Shown: positions 36,021 through 46,964 of the stretch, one piece after another
Layout: every line of letters starts with the position of its first letter
Position numbering within the stretch: the stretch's first letter is position 1
NCBI RefSeq assembly: GCF_003589595.1
Contig: NW_020653713.1
Coordinates: 5,594,770 to 5,658,769 of the forward strand
Direction: 5' to 3'
Length of the DNA stretch: 64,000 nt
DNA from: Hyposmocoma kahamanoa
Taxonomy: Eukaryota > Arthropoda > Insecta > Lepidoptera > Cosmopterigidae
The notes under the pieces: model-generated
What the model saw: only the letters and a program-made list of their open reading frames with translations
Told to the model about the DNA's origin: nothing
Databases searched by the model: none
Made by a program: the position numbers and the translations under genes

Positions 36021-36851
36021 TAATTTCATGTGGAAGTTTATGTAGACCTTCGCAGCCGTTACAGTCACACTCTTCTGAAGTAGAACAGTTTTACATGGTC
36101 AAGCATTCAGTTCATCAGGACGGCGCGCCCGTGTGACGAAATAAATTAAGATGACGCTTTACGAAAAATGAAATTTCAAATGTATATTTATATGGACAAA
36201 AAGTAACTTTATGCCTATATGGAACCGGGTACACGCAATAACAATTCTTATATTCATTACGTTGAAGTGTTTGGTTTCGTGTTTCTGTTACTATGCTCCT
36301 CATGCTTCGACATAAGCTCATAAGTCGACAAAGCCCTATAAACGGCACCTTTTGACGCCATTGATATCGCATGATTGGATAAGCTAACCATTTTCAAGCT
36401 ATCAAATCAACAAAAAGAAGAACCAGATTACTACCTATTTTCAAACGAAGTCCGACGGTATGTAATTGGTATTGTGAGCGGCGTCGTTTAATTATCCCGG
36501 TGAGAAGTGATTCGCCGTCAAAGCCCCGGCACAATTACAGACGCAAATTGGACCGCGACGGCCCTGCAACGCACATTGAAATAAAGATACTGGATATGAC
36601 TCTGCCAAGCTATGGAGGTAATCATTGACGATAAAGATCTACTAGAATATAAAACGTAGAAGATGACATGAAAATCGGAGATGGTCATAAAAATCCTTCA
36701 AAGACGCGGTAAGTTATCAAACACTGGAAAATAAACAACGACCTAATCCCTTCTCTCTCTCTCTCTTTTCTGCACCTCTAATTAGTAAGATTTATATACC
36801 TATTATTGTACTAACGTAATTAAAATGACCAAATACTTATCTTTATTTATT
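36021..36851. other. Anonymous sequence, moderately GC-rich centre
   Basis: 36460-36570 is GC-richer (ttcgccgtcaaagccccggc) without a readable domain. Confidence 0.4.
36751..36766. repeat. (CT)n microsatellite
   Basis: ttctctctctctctct in otherwise mixed sequence. Confidence 0.9.
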
Positions 36852-37110
36852 CACCTGGAGGTAAGCGACACGTCTACCCATAACACACATAATAGTTGTA
36901 GTGATACACAGAACTTTAAATACTCGTAAAGACCTGAGATACACGTCCTCTGTACTAATCACCCTAAAATATAAAGTTGACAACTCCCATCTACCTCTAA
37001 TTTCACCAGCACTTGTTACTTTATAAAACGTGTGTGCGAAAAAGATACGATAGCAGTAGTTCTCTTTTTTTTATGAACGAAATCTTTCACAAGAATCAGT
37101 AGTGCTACCG
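36852..37110 (-). repeat. Family A repeat, old diverged copy
   Basis: The minus strand shows the family order with many substitutions, plus a substituted segment where the aagcagtaatg block should be. Confidence 0.75.
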
Positions 37111-37254
37111 AAATTAAAATTACACCATGAAAAATACTATACACTGTCATTAAGTAATACTACAAAAAATTTTACATTTAAGTACACTTATAACTTACGC
37201 AGCAAAAAAATAATAATCAACGATGATCTCAAGAACTGTTAGGAACTGTGTTAA

Positions 37255-37314
37255 GGCGGCTTCCCACGGCCTGTGGCTCGTTTCGCACAACCGCGCCGTG
37301 GGAAGAAGGCCGCC
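37255..37314. repeat. GC-rich hairpin
   Basis: ggcggcttcccacggc (37255-37270) against gccgtgggaagaaggccgcc (37295-37314), with a 4-bp insertion in one arm. Confidence 0.75.
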
Positions 37315-38105
37315 CGGACACGCCCATTTCGGGAACTCATTCCTGCAAATCGGCGCATTTGACGTCACGGGCCGTCAGGAGCCGTGAAAACGCACAGTTA
37401 AAAGATTTTTTTTGCTATAACTAAATTTACAAAAACCTCCTTCCTCCGTTCCTCAAACAGGACAGGAAAAACACGATAAAAATTCAGGCTTCGCGATAAC
37501 AGTGTTGCACTTGACGTACGTACACAACGAGTTGTTATTAATATGTCTTACAAAATTGTATACTTCAACACTTCAGCAAGAGCTTTTCACAGGTTTTATT
37601 AAAACCCTTTTTTTTCAGGGTCATGAATATTTTTATTACATTTCAAAGGTTTGCTTTGGTGGTTTATTATTTAAATTTTTTTATGTAACACAAATTAAAT
37701 GTAAACACGAGGAAAAGTTCTTTGCATTTTTAAAATAATAAAAAAGTATCCTGAATAAAAAATTACCCACCAGGCAAATCACACACTTCCAGATATTGCC
37801 AGTTCCGTGTATCTCAATTTGGGCACGTTTAGATTCGGCCGGGTTTTTGTTAAGGGGGAGTAGGAATAGCGCTTTACTTTAAAGAAAACTTATGACCCAC
37901 CATATAGGAGTTCCAATTAACAATACAGTGTTCGTTTTAGTGGTGAGGGTCTAATGCAATTGCTTAATGAGCAATTTTGTCCTGTACTAACATTTGATAC
38001 GAAACAGCAGGTTTGTTTTTGTTATAGTTTCGATAATAAATTATAAGTTACTGTATTATCATTTTAATAATATCATTGCTCTCCATCTTGCAAACTCTTC
38101 CGCAT
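37315..38105. other. Anonymous sequence
   Basis: A 78-codon frame at 37502-37738 is hydrophobic and Phe-rich as expected of T-rich DNA; no domain. Confidence 0.45.
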
Positions 38106-38236
38106 CTCATGGGCTGTCAACTTATGTCTCAGGGTAATTGGCGCAGTGGCTGCTGCAGATCTTTACAATTTAAAGCTCTGGGTGGGACGCAACTGTTGTG
38201 TGTAGGCATGTCGATTACCACACGGTGTACTGCCAG
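38106..38236 (+). repeat. Family A repeat, middle-to-3' fragment
   Basis: It matches from gtcaacttatgtctcagggt to the gattaccac region; both ends are missing. Confidence 0.8.
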
Positions 38237-38480
38237 TCACCAAAAAGTCAAAAAAATGCGTTGCGATACCACTGAAAACGTGTGGTGTCACTAACCCGCA
38301 TTGGGGCAGTGTGATGAAGTATGGCTTGCTGCGGAGACCGATCTAATGCTTCAGAAGCAATGGCGGGTATTGGCACAACAACCCACAAAGGTTGTATTGT
38401 AAATGGGTAAATAATAATGATCATATAGCCTTAGCCCTTCCCTGGAGTGAAAACCCAACCCAGAAACGAGATTTCCAGGT

Positions 38481-38590
38481 AGTGCACCTCTAATATTTGT
38501 GATTTATAGCTCTCGCTGGCACTGCAACTGCTACGGACTATCGCGTCGCATACACGACTTCTTCGTCCCGTCCCTTAGTAGAGTAAAAAT
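38481..38590 (+). repeat. Family A repeat, 3' fragment
   Basis: The last 110 bp of the family (cttcttcgtcccgtccctta plus A-rich tail). Confidence 0.8.
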
Positions 38591-38603
38591 AATTATAACT
38601 TTT

Positions 38604-38887
38604 TTATTAAAAAAATCGACTTCATAAGTTTTCTTATCGTCTTTTTTATTGGCATTATATCTATTTGCCAAGTTTGATTGACAGTGGTTAGCGAAAAGTG
38701 CGCAAAACCGGACACGTCCCCTATTTTCCCACCCTTAGAGGACGAATATTCTTTTCAAATTTAAATGGGACCAATACTGAGGTACCCTTTCCAACAAAAA
38801 AGAATCATGAGTAATCGCGTAGCAAACACACAAAACAAATACAGACGAATTGAGAACCTCCTCCTTTTTTGAAGTCGGTTAAAAACC
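38604..38887 (-). repeat. Family F repeat, nearly complete
   Basis: Plus starts aaaaaaatcgacttcataag and ends ttttttgaagtcggttaaaa, an inverted pair of about 20 bp. Confidence 0.86.
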
Positions 38888-39759
38888 TCCGACTTTCCAA
38901 AGACATTAGATTGTCTCTTAAATATATGCATCCCAAAACAGTTCTTTCTAACGAATCTATGACTCACGGTGTGTGTGCACTATGTGCAAATACAGTTACA
39001 GAATTCTGGCAATGGGTCACCTTATTTCTTATTATTTTCCACGCTTTTACCGTCATCATTAACTATTCATCAAAATATAGACAGTAAAAATTGTTATTAA
39101 AAAAAACGTATTTGCCTTTGCAATACGTATGGAAATGCTTTTACGTTATTCTTGAACTACTCTATACTTTTCACTACGTCATGAGAAGAAGAACCGTAAC
39201 ACTAACATCTCCTTAAGAAATTCAAAGTCTCTATGAAGCTCCCCATAAGAGCATGTAATTAAATATGTAGCATTATAATATCAAAACGCGCTAAAAGTGT
39301 TACGAATACAGCCTGCAAGGCCATTGGCTACCCTAAAACAAGTCCGGTAGAGTTTTATTTCATGATGTTAGCTTTACGTTAGAGTTTTTTTTTTAAACTG
39401 ATGGATTGTCTCTCTTTACACTTGAAATTTAGATTCAAATTTATACCACTTTGTAATATAGCTAAAATTCCTATATATAAAAACAGAAAATTATCGAATC
39501 CGAAAATGGTTCCTGGAAATGAACCTTAAAACCATTTACCCTTAAAATGATTGCAACCTGAATAGGACTTTAAAGGGGAATATTTTTCTAAGAAATCAAC
39601 CCCGTATATGAAGTAATTTCCAAGTTCAAAAAGAGCACTATATTGATTATATGAACCTATAATATTTGTCCTAAGAAACAAATAAAGAAACGTTCATTCA
39701 TTTTCATAGATTTCTCAATGATGGCAAAAAAGTCGTTAAAACCAAAGATCAACAAAGAT
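38888..39759. other. Anonymous sequence
   Basis: No coding or repeat signal recognised. Confidence 0.45.
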
Positions 39760-39878
39760 CTGTAACAAATGCATAGAAAAATTCGTAAAGTCCATTGACG
39801 CGATTTGTAGCTCAGTTGGTAGAGCGGTCGCCCTGGTATAACACGGACGCAGGTTTGAGTCCTGTCACTTGCGAAACG
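39760..39878 (+). repeat. tRNA-like SINE head of family B type
   Basis: The leader (aaaaattcgtaaagtcc) matches the family B leader on the minus strand at 14205-14225. It is followed by A box tagctcagttggtagagcgg and B-box-like ggtttgagtcc. Acceptor halves do not pair, so it is not a tRNA gene. Instead of the usual body it abuts an antisense LINE 3' end at 39878. Confidence 0.7.
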
Positions 39879-40036
39879 AAATGATGCCACTTTCTTCGGT
39901 CCGGTTGGTTCGGTCTCCAGCGATACCTGAGACGATCAACCGGTCTTCGTTCCGTAGGTCGACTCAGATAGGCTGTCTTTACGTTGCGATGCTCTCCCAT
40001 CCTTTGTAAATGGCCGAACCAGCAAAGTCTGTGCAT
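39878..40036 (-). pseudogene. LINE ORF2 C-terminal fragment
   Basis: The minus strand encodes LCWFGHLQRMGEHRNVKTAY and a RYRW block, the standard W-x-GH and GRP-x-x-RW motifs at the end of insect LINE RTs. It is bounded at 39878 by a tRNA-like head in the opposite orientation. Confidence 0.75.
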
Positions 40037-40225
40037 AGGAAGTGAAACTATTTATCCGGATTGAAATCGCGTATATTTGTTTTTTCAAACAAACCGACGT
40101 TTCGGGACCGTTACAGGTCCCATGGTCACGGTTAACTGACCAGTGGACCTGTAAAGGGCCCGAAACGTCGGTTTATTTGAAAAAAGCAAATCGACACATC
40201 CGTAGAACAAACGTCTATGTGCAAG
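40028..40225. repeat. Family D foldback repeat, complete hairpin
   Basis: The left arm (about 40073-40125, with aaccgacgtttcgggacc) and right arm (about 40139-40190, with gggcccgaaacgtcggttt) are inverted over about 50 bp around a short loop. Confidence 0.85.
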
Positions 40226-40437
40226 GCTACTTATTCTCAGGACATAGTACATTTCGTTCGTTCTTCTTCGCTGTGAATGTCAGATCGACTATTGTTCAAT
40301 TTTATAATTTCCGAAACGAAACAAGATATATAAATTCTCAAAACACCTTTACGTAGGCCTTAGTTTGATTAATGAAATTATTCTGTAACGTACTTATTCT
40401 CTTTTCGCTATATAATCACATCGGACTCTGTTCTCCG

Positions 40438-40520
40438 GATGAGTCAAAATATACGCGATTTATATCCGGAAAAAAGAATAGTTTCCTTTCCTATGTGTAA
40501 CAATCGCGAAAATCAAATAG
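40438..40520. repeat. Family D-related end fragment
   Basis: atacgcgatttatatccgga and ttcctatgtgtaacaatcgc; related to 3396-3470. Confidence 0.7.
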
Positions 40521-40671
40521 CTCGAAAAGTCTGTGCACTATGGTTTCGCCGATGATATTTGGCTGGGTGACGAGCTCTTCTATTTCAATGTTAGTAACTA
40601 GTATTTAACTCACCAACTACCATTATCCCGTTGGACTGGCCATTATATTTTCTTGGTTTTTTATTTCCTGT

Positions 40672-40775
40672 CAGGTCGAAGGTATTTTTCTTTGTATTCT
40701 TTGTATTACAACAAACTAGTGAAGTGATCATGGTTGTATAATATCATAATATTCATTAGAATCAATATTAAAATA
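40672..40775 (+). repeat. Family B SINE body fragment
   Basis: gtcaggtcgaaggtattttt followed by aacaaactagtgaagtgatc; head missing. Confidence 0.75.
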
Positions 40776-41417
40776 AAGAGCATTGGTAACGACATTAACT
40801 ATAAACTGTTCATATATCTTATAGAAATCAAATAGAAATAGAAATAATTTATTCCTTTAAAAAACAACGTAGTACACATACACTTTAAAATAAGAAAAAA
40901 CATAAAGATTTAGATCAAGGACTAAATTACAAATAATAGAAAAGTACAAAGCATTTGTATGCTGAGCTGTTAAGGACACCGTGACCCACTTAGCTTGTTA
41001 TCTTCTCACTTAAAGTGCTACAACGCTGATTTTGGCATTTCCGGTATCCTCGTAATGTATTCCGTGCGTACGCCTGTATAGAATAAAGAACAAAATGCTT
41101 CAACATCGAAAAGAAGATCATTTTTACAGCGAAGTCCATAATGCAGATTGACACGGCCTCACACCTTTTCCGCGAAAGTTTCACATAATTAAGATTGATA
41201 GGAACAGCCGAGATGATTCGACAAAAAATTCGTGAATAGAGCCCTGTGACCCTTTTTGCATGATATGATGGAAAAATGTTCTTTAAGAAATAGTGTTGGG
41301 AGATATTTCATAGCAGATTTCATTTGAAACACATTTTTATGACAAAAATTCTTATTTCTTATTTGGTACCTTTGATAGTTAGACCTGAAATAAATTGTCT
41401 TCATACTAACGAAGTTT

Positions 41418-41675
41418 AGTAGTAGTAGAGCTTTATGTGAAGTGGTTCGTCCAGGGAAGTACTGCTTTGTCTATTTCTGTCGCCAAGCAGTAACGTGAGT
41501 AGAGTTTTGTTTTGAAGGGTAAAAGCGCTAGTGAAATTACAAGCACGAAGGATTTGTTAACATTATATCTCAGTGATTTAAAGCTCTCAGTGGTACTGCA
41601 ACTGTTAGGAACACGCGTGTCGCTTATCAGCAGGTGCACGACTTGGTCGTTCCGTCACTTATTATCATAAAAAGT
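41418..41675 (+). repeat. Family A repeat with internal deletions
   Basis: Starts agtagtagagctttatgtga and ends gttccgtcacttattatc plus As; two internal blocks are deleted. Confidence 0.85.
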
Positions 41676-41759
41676 ATAATCCGAAGTAGTAGTATCCGAA
41701 GTTTTTGCAAAAGGCTTCACGGGGTTAAATCAATTACCAATATAATATCTTCTCTCGGT

Positions 41760-42100
41760 ATATTGATATTGCATGTTTATAGATTTTCAAACTTTCGTGG
41801 TTATTCATTAAACGAATGTCACAGATTATTTTTCATTACATTTCGGCTCCGTAGTTACGGGTTGACTGGCCAGCGGAAGACGGCTTTAAGAGCAGCCATA
41901 TCTATCTGCCCTCTTAATTCCCTTAGTATTTGCAAACAGCCCATAGAAGTTGGTTATCATTATAGATTTTAAGGCTTTCGTGTTTATTCACTAAATGATT
42001 ATCACTGTTTACAGATTTCTTACCACGATATAATTTTTTTTACCGATATTTCGGAACGGCTACACGCTCCGTGGTCACAGGTTAGTCAACTCGTTTGTTA
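41760..42100 (+). repeat. Two tandem family D-related repeats
   Basis: Two copies start with tatagattttcaaactttcg (about 41778) and tatagattttaaggctttcg (about 41962); both carry a ttcgg.tccgt/ggctacacgctccgtggtc block. Confidence 0.75.
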
Positions 42101-42909
42101 TTATTTTCGACCAGGTAGAGTGCCCGACTCTGTGCCAGTTAGAAAATCGTATATAATAATACCTAACTTTTTCTAAAGTTGGTACTTTCTTATAAAGATA
42201 AAACTTATTTCCATTCATTAGCTACTATTTGAAAACCTCTATCAAAAAACTCGAATGTTAATAAACCGATTAAGTTCAGTAACTTTTTAAATAAAACAAG
42301 GCTTTGTTGAAAATGTACTCGAAATGCGAAGTTTGAAAAAGAACAAAACGGGGGTCACGGAATTGTCCCGGAATTGTCCCGCATCCCGCTGTCCCACCGT
42401 GTCCCGGACAATGCATATTGCGGGGAGACAATTCCGCTCCGCTGCCCAGAAGTAGAATTTGCCTGCTCGCTGACTCTACATAGCTAAGGAACGAAGTTTC
42501 AATAAGTCAACTTGATCATTTAAAATATTTTCAATTACTAGTCGTTAGTTTGGATAACAAAAAATGCGCGATTTTGTTTCGGAGAAATGCCGCTAATATT
42601 AAAAGTCTTTGTTTTGCAGAAGCGTGTTATTAGGACATTTTACAAATTGGACAAGAGACAGTGTATCAGAGCGATCATGTGTAAAAAAAATCACAATTCT
42701 TACATCACTGTATATTTATGAAAAGCAATTTATATTATGAACGATACTAAAATAAAAATGATAAACATAATAATAGAACTTAGAAAAATAAACTATATGT
42801 TCTTAATAAGTTCTTCACAAAATCACAATCCCAATTAAGGGGAAAAGTGTATACTTGTACAATAAAAATCCTGTTTATAAACTAAAATATTATATCAATA
42901 TGACAACTT
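42101..42909. other. Anonymous sequence with a short tandem motif
   Basis: ggaattgtcccggaattgtc lies in a locally GC-rich patch (42350-42460). Otherwise AT-rich with no gene. Confidence 0.45.
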
Positions 42910-43429
42910 AGTAGCAGTAGAGCTCCTTGTAAAAGGTTCGTCCGGGAAACTACTGCCACCTTACCTATTTCTACCGCCAAGGAGTAATGTCAGCATTACT
43001 GTGTTCCGGTTTTGAATGGTAAGTGTGCTGGTAAAATTACAGGCACATGGGACTTGTTAACTTATGTCTCAGGGTGAAGGGCGCAGTGGCAGTGACCCTC
43101 AGATCTTTAAGCTCTGAGTGACACTGCAACTGTTATGGGCAGGCGTGTAGCTTACCATCAGATGCACTACTTGTTCGGCCCGTCAATAATAAAAAAAAAT
43201 ATCCGATGATATAAAGAGATTTTGAATGTAAGTCCACCACAAATTGTGTCAATCCAGAAGACCTCGAATGACACCCAATTTTAGTTAAATTGTCCCAAAA
43301 ACATAGTTGTTTTCTTTAAAGATTGAGTAGCTACGTTAAAGTTGAATGAGTTTTACGATATTGTTTCAAAAATTAGATTATTACTACCAATAGACAATAC
43401 TGAGAAAATAGATGAACCTGTATGAGTAA
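42910..43429 (+). repeat. Family A composite repeat, second copy
   Basis: A near-complete family A copy (42910-43195) is followed directly by the segment shared with 31693-31947 (43180-43429). The adjoining order differs from the other locus because the A tail piece beyond the insert is absent here. Confidence 0.82.
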
Positions 43430-43709
43430 CATATATTTATATCTTGCTATGATTTATTATGTGCATGACAATTATTTAAAGATGACTTACGACTTGTGTT
43501 CCACAGTCTGTAAATGCTTGTTGACCCGGTGTACGGTGAAAAAGAAAATTCCATGTCCTATGTACGGAATATCCACTTTTACAAATTTGATATTTTGATC
43601 ATATTTGCCGAATGAAAGGAACATTTATTTTGTAATATTTTATAATACACAAATCTCAGATTGCATGCCAATAGTGATACATAAATTGCGCAAGGAAATG
43701 TAAAATTAA

Positions 43710-43850
43710 TCCAAGTCGCGTATATTGTGTCATAGTTTTTCAAACAAAACAAAATTTCGTTATGCCGTGACTATAAGAATTGTAAAGGGCACGAAATTAT
43801 TTGAAAAAACAAATACACGCGTTTCAGATTCGAAAAAAGTTACTTTAGCA
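43710..43850. repeat. Family D foldback repeat, degraded
   Basis: tttttcaaacaaaacaaaat and aattgtaaagggcacgaaat are the remains of the two arms. Confidence 0.72.
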
Positions 43851-43866
43851 ATATGTTGCAATCCCT

Positions 43867-44098
43867 TCCGCCAGGCAATAATGTGAGCCGTAATCTGTGT
43901 TCCGGTTTTAAAGTCTGCTGAAGTTACAGGAACGCGGGACTTGTCAACTTATGTTTCGGGGAGACGGGCGCAGTGGCAGTGCCCCTCAGATCTGTACGAT
44001 GTAAAGCTTTGAATGGCACTACGACAGCTATGGACAGGCGTGTATGTTACCACCAGGGGTTCGACTTGTTCATTCTGTCATTTAGAATAAAAAAAAAC
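43867..44098 (+). repeat. Family A repeat, 5' truncated
   Basis: It runs from the ccgccaggcaataatg block to the tail (ttctgtcatttagaataaaa). It follows a family D repeat. Confidence 0.85.
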
Positions 44099-44185
44099 TC
44101 AACCAGGGCATTATTTGATTTTTGGTTCGGGCACAGACCACATAAATACGGGTTCGAGACTTAATCACATATAAAACTTATTTTA

Positions 44186-44344
44186 ATTACCTTGACGTTT
44201 TGGACGTATTGCAACGTCTATGGTCTCGAAGGTACTGAAGAAGAAGAAAACAAAAACTGGCATGGCTAGAAGATATTGACACCCGCCTCTTCTGTCCATT
44301 CGAGACCATGGACCTTGCAATACGTCCGAAACGTTGAGGTAATT
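44186..44344. repeat. Foldback MITE with 46-bp arms
   Basis: Left arm 44186-44231 (cgttttggacgtattgcaac) and right arm 44299-44344 (gcaatacgtccgaaacgttg) are inverted with few mismatches. The interior includes ggcatggctagaagatattg. A single-arm relative is at 27601-27692. Confidence 0.85.
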
Positions 44345-44499
44345 CAATAATACATGACTCAGTGAGCCCGGAGTTATTAACAATAAAGACAAATTGAAAA
44401 AAAAAACATTTTTTTTTGTTTTTGTATTTTAGACGAAGGAGTTGTAAAATGGTCCGTTTTTTGTGTGTCTGACATACTTTCTTACACTCGTATCTTAAA

Positions 44500-44549
44500 A
44501 AAAACATACAGACGAATTGAGAACCTCCTCCTTTTTTGAACTTGGCTAA
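44500..44549 (-). repeat. Family F repeat, terminal fragment
   Basis: Only the end is present: acagacgaattgagaacctc followed by ctccttttttgaacttgg. Confidence 0.75.
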
Positions 44550-44854
44550 AGAGTGATTATTCTGGAGATGGTAAAACTTTCTATTTATTTTATCAAAGGG
44601 GTTTATTAGGATGTATTACTTTAATAATAGAGACTAGAAAGAATATAAAGAAAATGTGATGTGAAATCAACCTGCAAAATTTGTATATACAATCCATTTT
44701 TGCGATGGTCTTAGAATAATAACGCATAGAAATCTGGTCCGCATACGCTAAGTGAGGCAAATTGAAGCGCGCCAAAAGGGCCTACACGAGCGGGCGGGCC
44801 TCCAGTGCTCAAGGTCAACTTGCACCGCGAATAGATCAAGAATTTTAGCTAAAA

Positions 44855-44977
44855 ATGACGAAATGTGCGGTAAATGAGTGTAAAAATACGTCAGACAAAC
44901 ATAAAATAGATACTAACATCACATTCCAGAAGGAAGTAACGCGTTTCAACTTGTATTTTTATATAAATATTCACTAA
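44855..44977 (+). CDS. Short THAP-like zinc-finger start, probable transposase remnant
   Basis: A 40-codon frame starts at ATG 44855 and reads MTKCAVNECKNTSDKHK..., then NITFQ. The C-x4-C pair near the N-terminus followed by a T/S-F aromatic motif is how THAP fingers begin (C2CH, found in P-element transposases and host factors). The frame stops at 44975-44977 before the second Cys-His pair, so no complete finger is made here. It could be a first exon (a gt lies at 44935), a broken P-like transposon, or chance. A GC-rich block (44765-44820) precedes it. Confidence 0.4.
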   Translation: MTKCAVNECKNTSDKHKIDTNITFQKEVTRFNLYFYINIH

Positions 44978-45159
44978 AACCGAAAATGAACCTACTACTA
45001 AAACTAGCCTACATGAATTTGATTTTTGCATCACTTGTGACAGTTCGTTTGATATGAAACTATCATTCTATGCGTTATTATTCTAAGGCGATGGTTATTT
45101 TTTGTTGAAAAGTGTGTTCTTTAGAGTTGGTTTATTTTCATTGGAATTACATGTATGTG

Positions 45160-45385
45160 CCATGTTTTACTTAAATCGGTCAACGGAAAATGGGTGAAAT
45201 TCAATAAACCGGATTCACCCCCTAATTTGCCACACTAAGAGGTGGATTATTTTCTTAGAATTTGAATGAAAACACAATTGATATACCCCTTTTCAACAAA
45301 AAAGAAACAGCGGGTTCGGTTCACAAATGTCGCGATAATCGCGTAACAACGCACAAATGAAGTAGTTGAGACGAATTTTGACAAA
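45160..45385 (-). repeat. Family F repeat, old copy
   Basis: Readable blocks on plus: ccggattcaccccctaattt, ctaagaggtggattattttc, tgtcgcgataatcgcgtaac. TIRs are eroded. A family C repeat follows directly. Confidence 0.75.
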
Positions 45386-45826
45386 AAATACTTTATCTGC
45401 ACACATATCATAAACCCTCTATGATGTGTTCAAAAACCACAAATTACGACCAGCATAAAGGTAAACTGTTTTGTTAGAACAAATTTCTTATCTGTGAAAA
45501 TGTTATTATTGCTTCTTATTCCATCCTCTAAGCTTCATATTAACATCAAATTCGATTCAAATTTCGAACATCTCTGAAAAACAAAAGAATTTGATTCGAC
45601 CTCAATTCCAATACGTCAATAGCAAACAATTTTGACAAATTTCACACGTTACTGGATATCGAACGATATGGCAGTTGGGACCGACTCTAGTTTGTCTACG
45701 TATTAAATAAAATCTACAGTTGTGTGACATGCGGTTCCTGAACACATCATAGAGAGCTTATAATATTATGTGTATGGATAGTGTATGCAACTGTACATAA
45801 TTAGGCATTAAAACACTCGTGTGATG
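45383..45826 (+). repeat. Family C repeat, copy 2
   Basis: It matches 35548-36020. The inner inverted pair is better preserved here: cctctatgatgtgttcaa and gaacacatcatagagagct. Several small indels separate the copies. Confidence 0.8.
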
Positions 45827-45947
45827 TTTCTATAAAACTCGCCTTTCGGCTCGTTTCATAGACCCATCATGTAGCAGTCACATTAACTACTTCATTCTAA
45901 TAAAAGAGAGAAAAACTGTTTATTACACAAACACAGACACGCATATA

Positions 45948-46640
45948 AAGATAAAGATAAAGGTAAATTTATTTCTGTACAAAATATTAACCTAAATACA
46001 TACATACATCTTATTAAATAACCTATTATTTACATATATGCGCCAAATTGTCGCAAACAATGAAATTATTTTATGTTTACATTACTTTAATTAAGGTTAG
46101 TAGTGCAAATTAATCTAGGTGATACCTAAACTAAGTAAAATTGTTTACTTGTGTCTTAGATATCTTAATTGGTGATATTAGTCAACATATTTTGTTCATA
46201 TAAACAAAACAGCGGAACAATAATAATAATAAAAACTCAAAATTAATATTTTAGGTCTTTGGAGAGGTGAGAGTAAAAAATAGATAATGATACCTAATAA
46301 TAATAATAAAAAATTAAAACAATTGATATAATTATGTAGTTTCGTGGCGCTGATTTTCAGCAAACCCGGAAATATAATAATACCAGCCTAACTCCATCAA
46401 GTTCTAAATACAAAATCGTCTTAATTCAAAAGATAAACATAAATTCATTGTGCATAAAAATTTAACCTAAATGCATGAATCTCATTAAACAACCTTTTAT
46501 TTACATATATGCGCCAGACTATCGCAAACAATGAAATTATGTGTGTATTAGGTTAGTAGTGCAAGTTAATCTAGGTGATACATAAACTAAGTAAAGTGGT
46601 TTGCTTGTATCTTAGGTATTCTGTAACTTAAAGTATGTTA
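45948..46640. repeat. Two direct repeats, probably LINE 3' ends
   Basis: 45948-46190 and 46428-46640 share catatatgcgcca, gcaaacaatgaaattat and ttaatctaggtgatac. The sequence between (46196-46380) shares gtttcgtggcgctgattttc with 57555-57745. Confidence 0.75.
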
Positions 46641-46743
46641 TACATAGTAATTCTAGAGCATTGTCAGCTCCGTTGTCCTAGTGACTCGGATGCTGTCGCG
46701 GCGACGTGGCAGAGCCGACGAAACTAGTAAATGAGGGTTTGTT

Positions 46744-46770
46744 ACACACACACGCACGCACGCACGCACG
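46744..46770. repeat. (AC)n/(GCAC)n microsatellite
   Basis: acacacacac followed by four gcac-type units. Confidence 0.95.
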
Positions 46771-46778
46771 TCCCTTTA

Positions 46779-46957
46779 TTCCCACCTGTTCTGTTGAGTA
46801 GTTCTGTCGGCAGAACTATTGGGATTTTTTTTACCATTAGTTCTGTGATTTATAAGACTATGCTTTACACCCTGCTTCAATCTCAGATATTCCCACCTGT
46901 TCTGTTGAGTAGTTCTGTTGGCAGAACTACTGGAATTTATTTTACCATTAGTTCTGT
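46779..46957. repeat. Short direct duplication with internal palindromes
   Basis: ttcccacctgttctgttgag starts two similar 68-bp blocks at 46779 and 46890. Each holds agttctg-tc/tt-ggcagaact, an inverted pair, and ends ccattagttctgt. Confidence 0.82.
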
Positions 46958-46964
46958 TCACAAA

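Noticed and set aside
39799..39878. tRNA gene candidate with A and B boxes
   Set aside because: The acceptor ends do not pair, and the leader matches a SINE family, so it is a SINE head.
41634..41972. 112-codon open frame
   Set aside because: Composed of a family A tail and a family D repeat.
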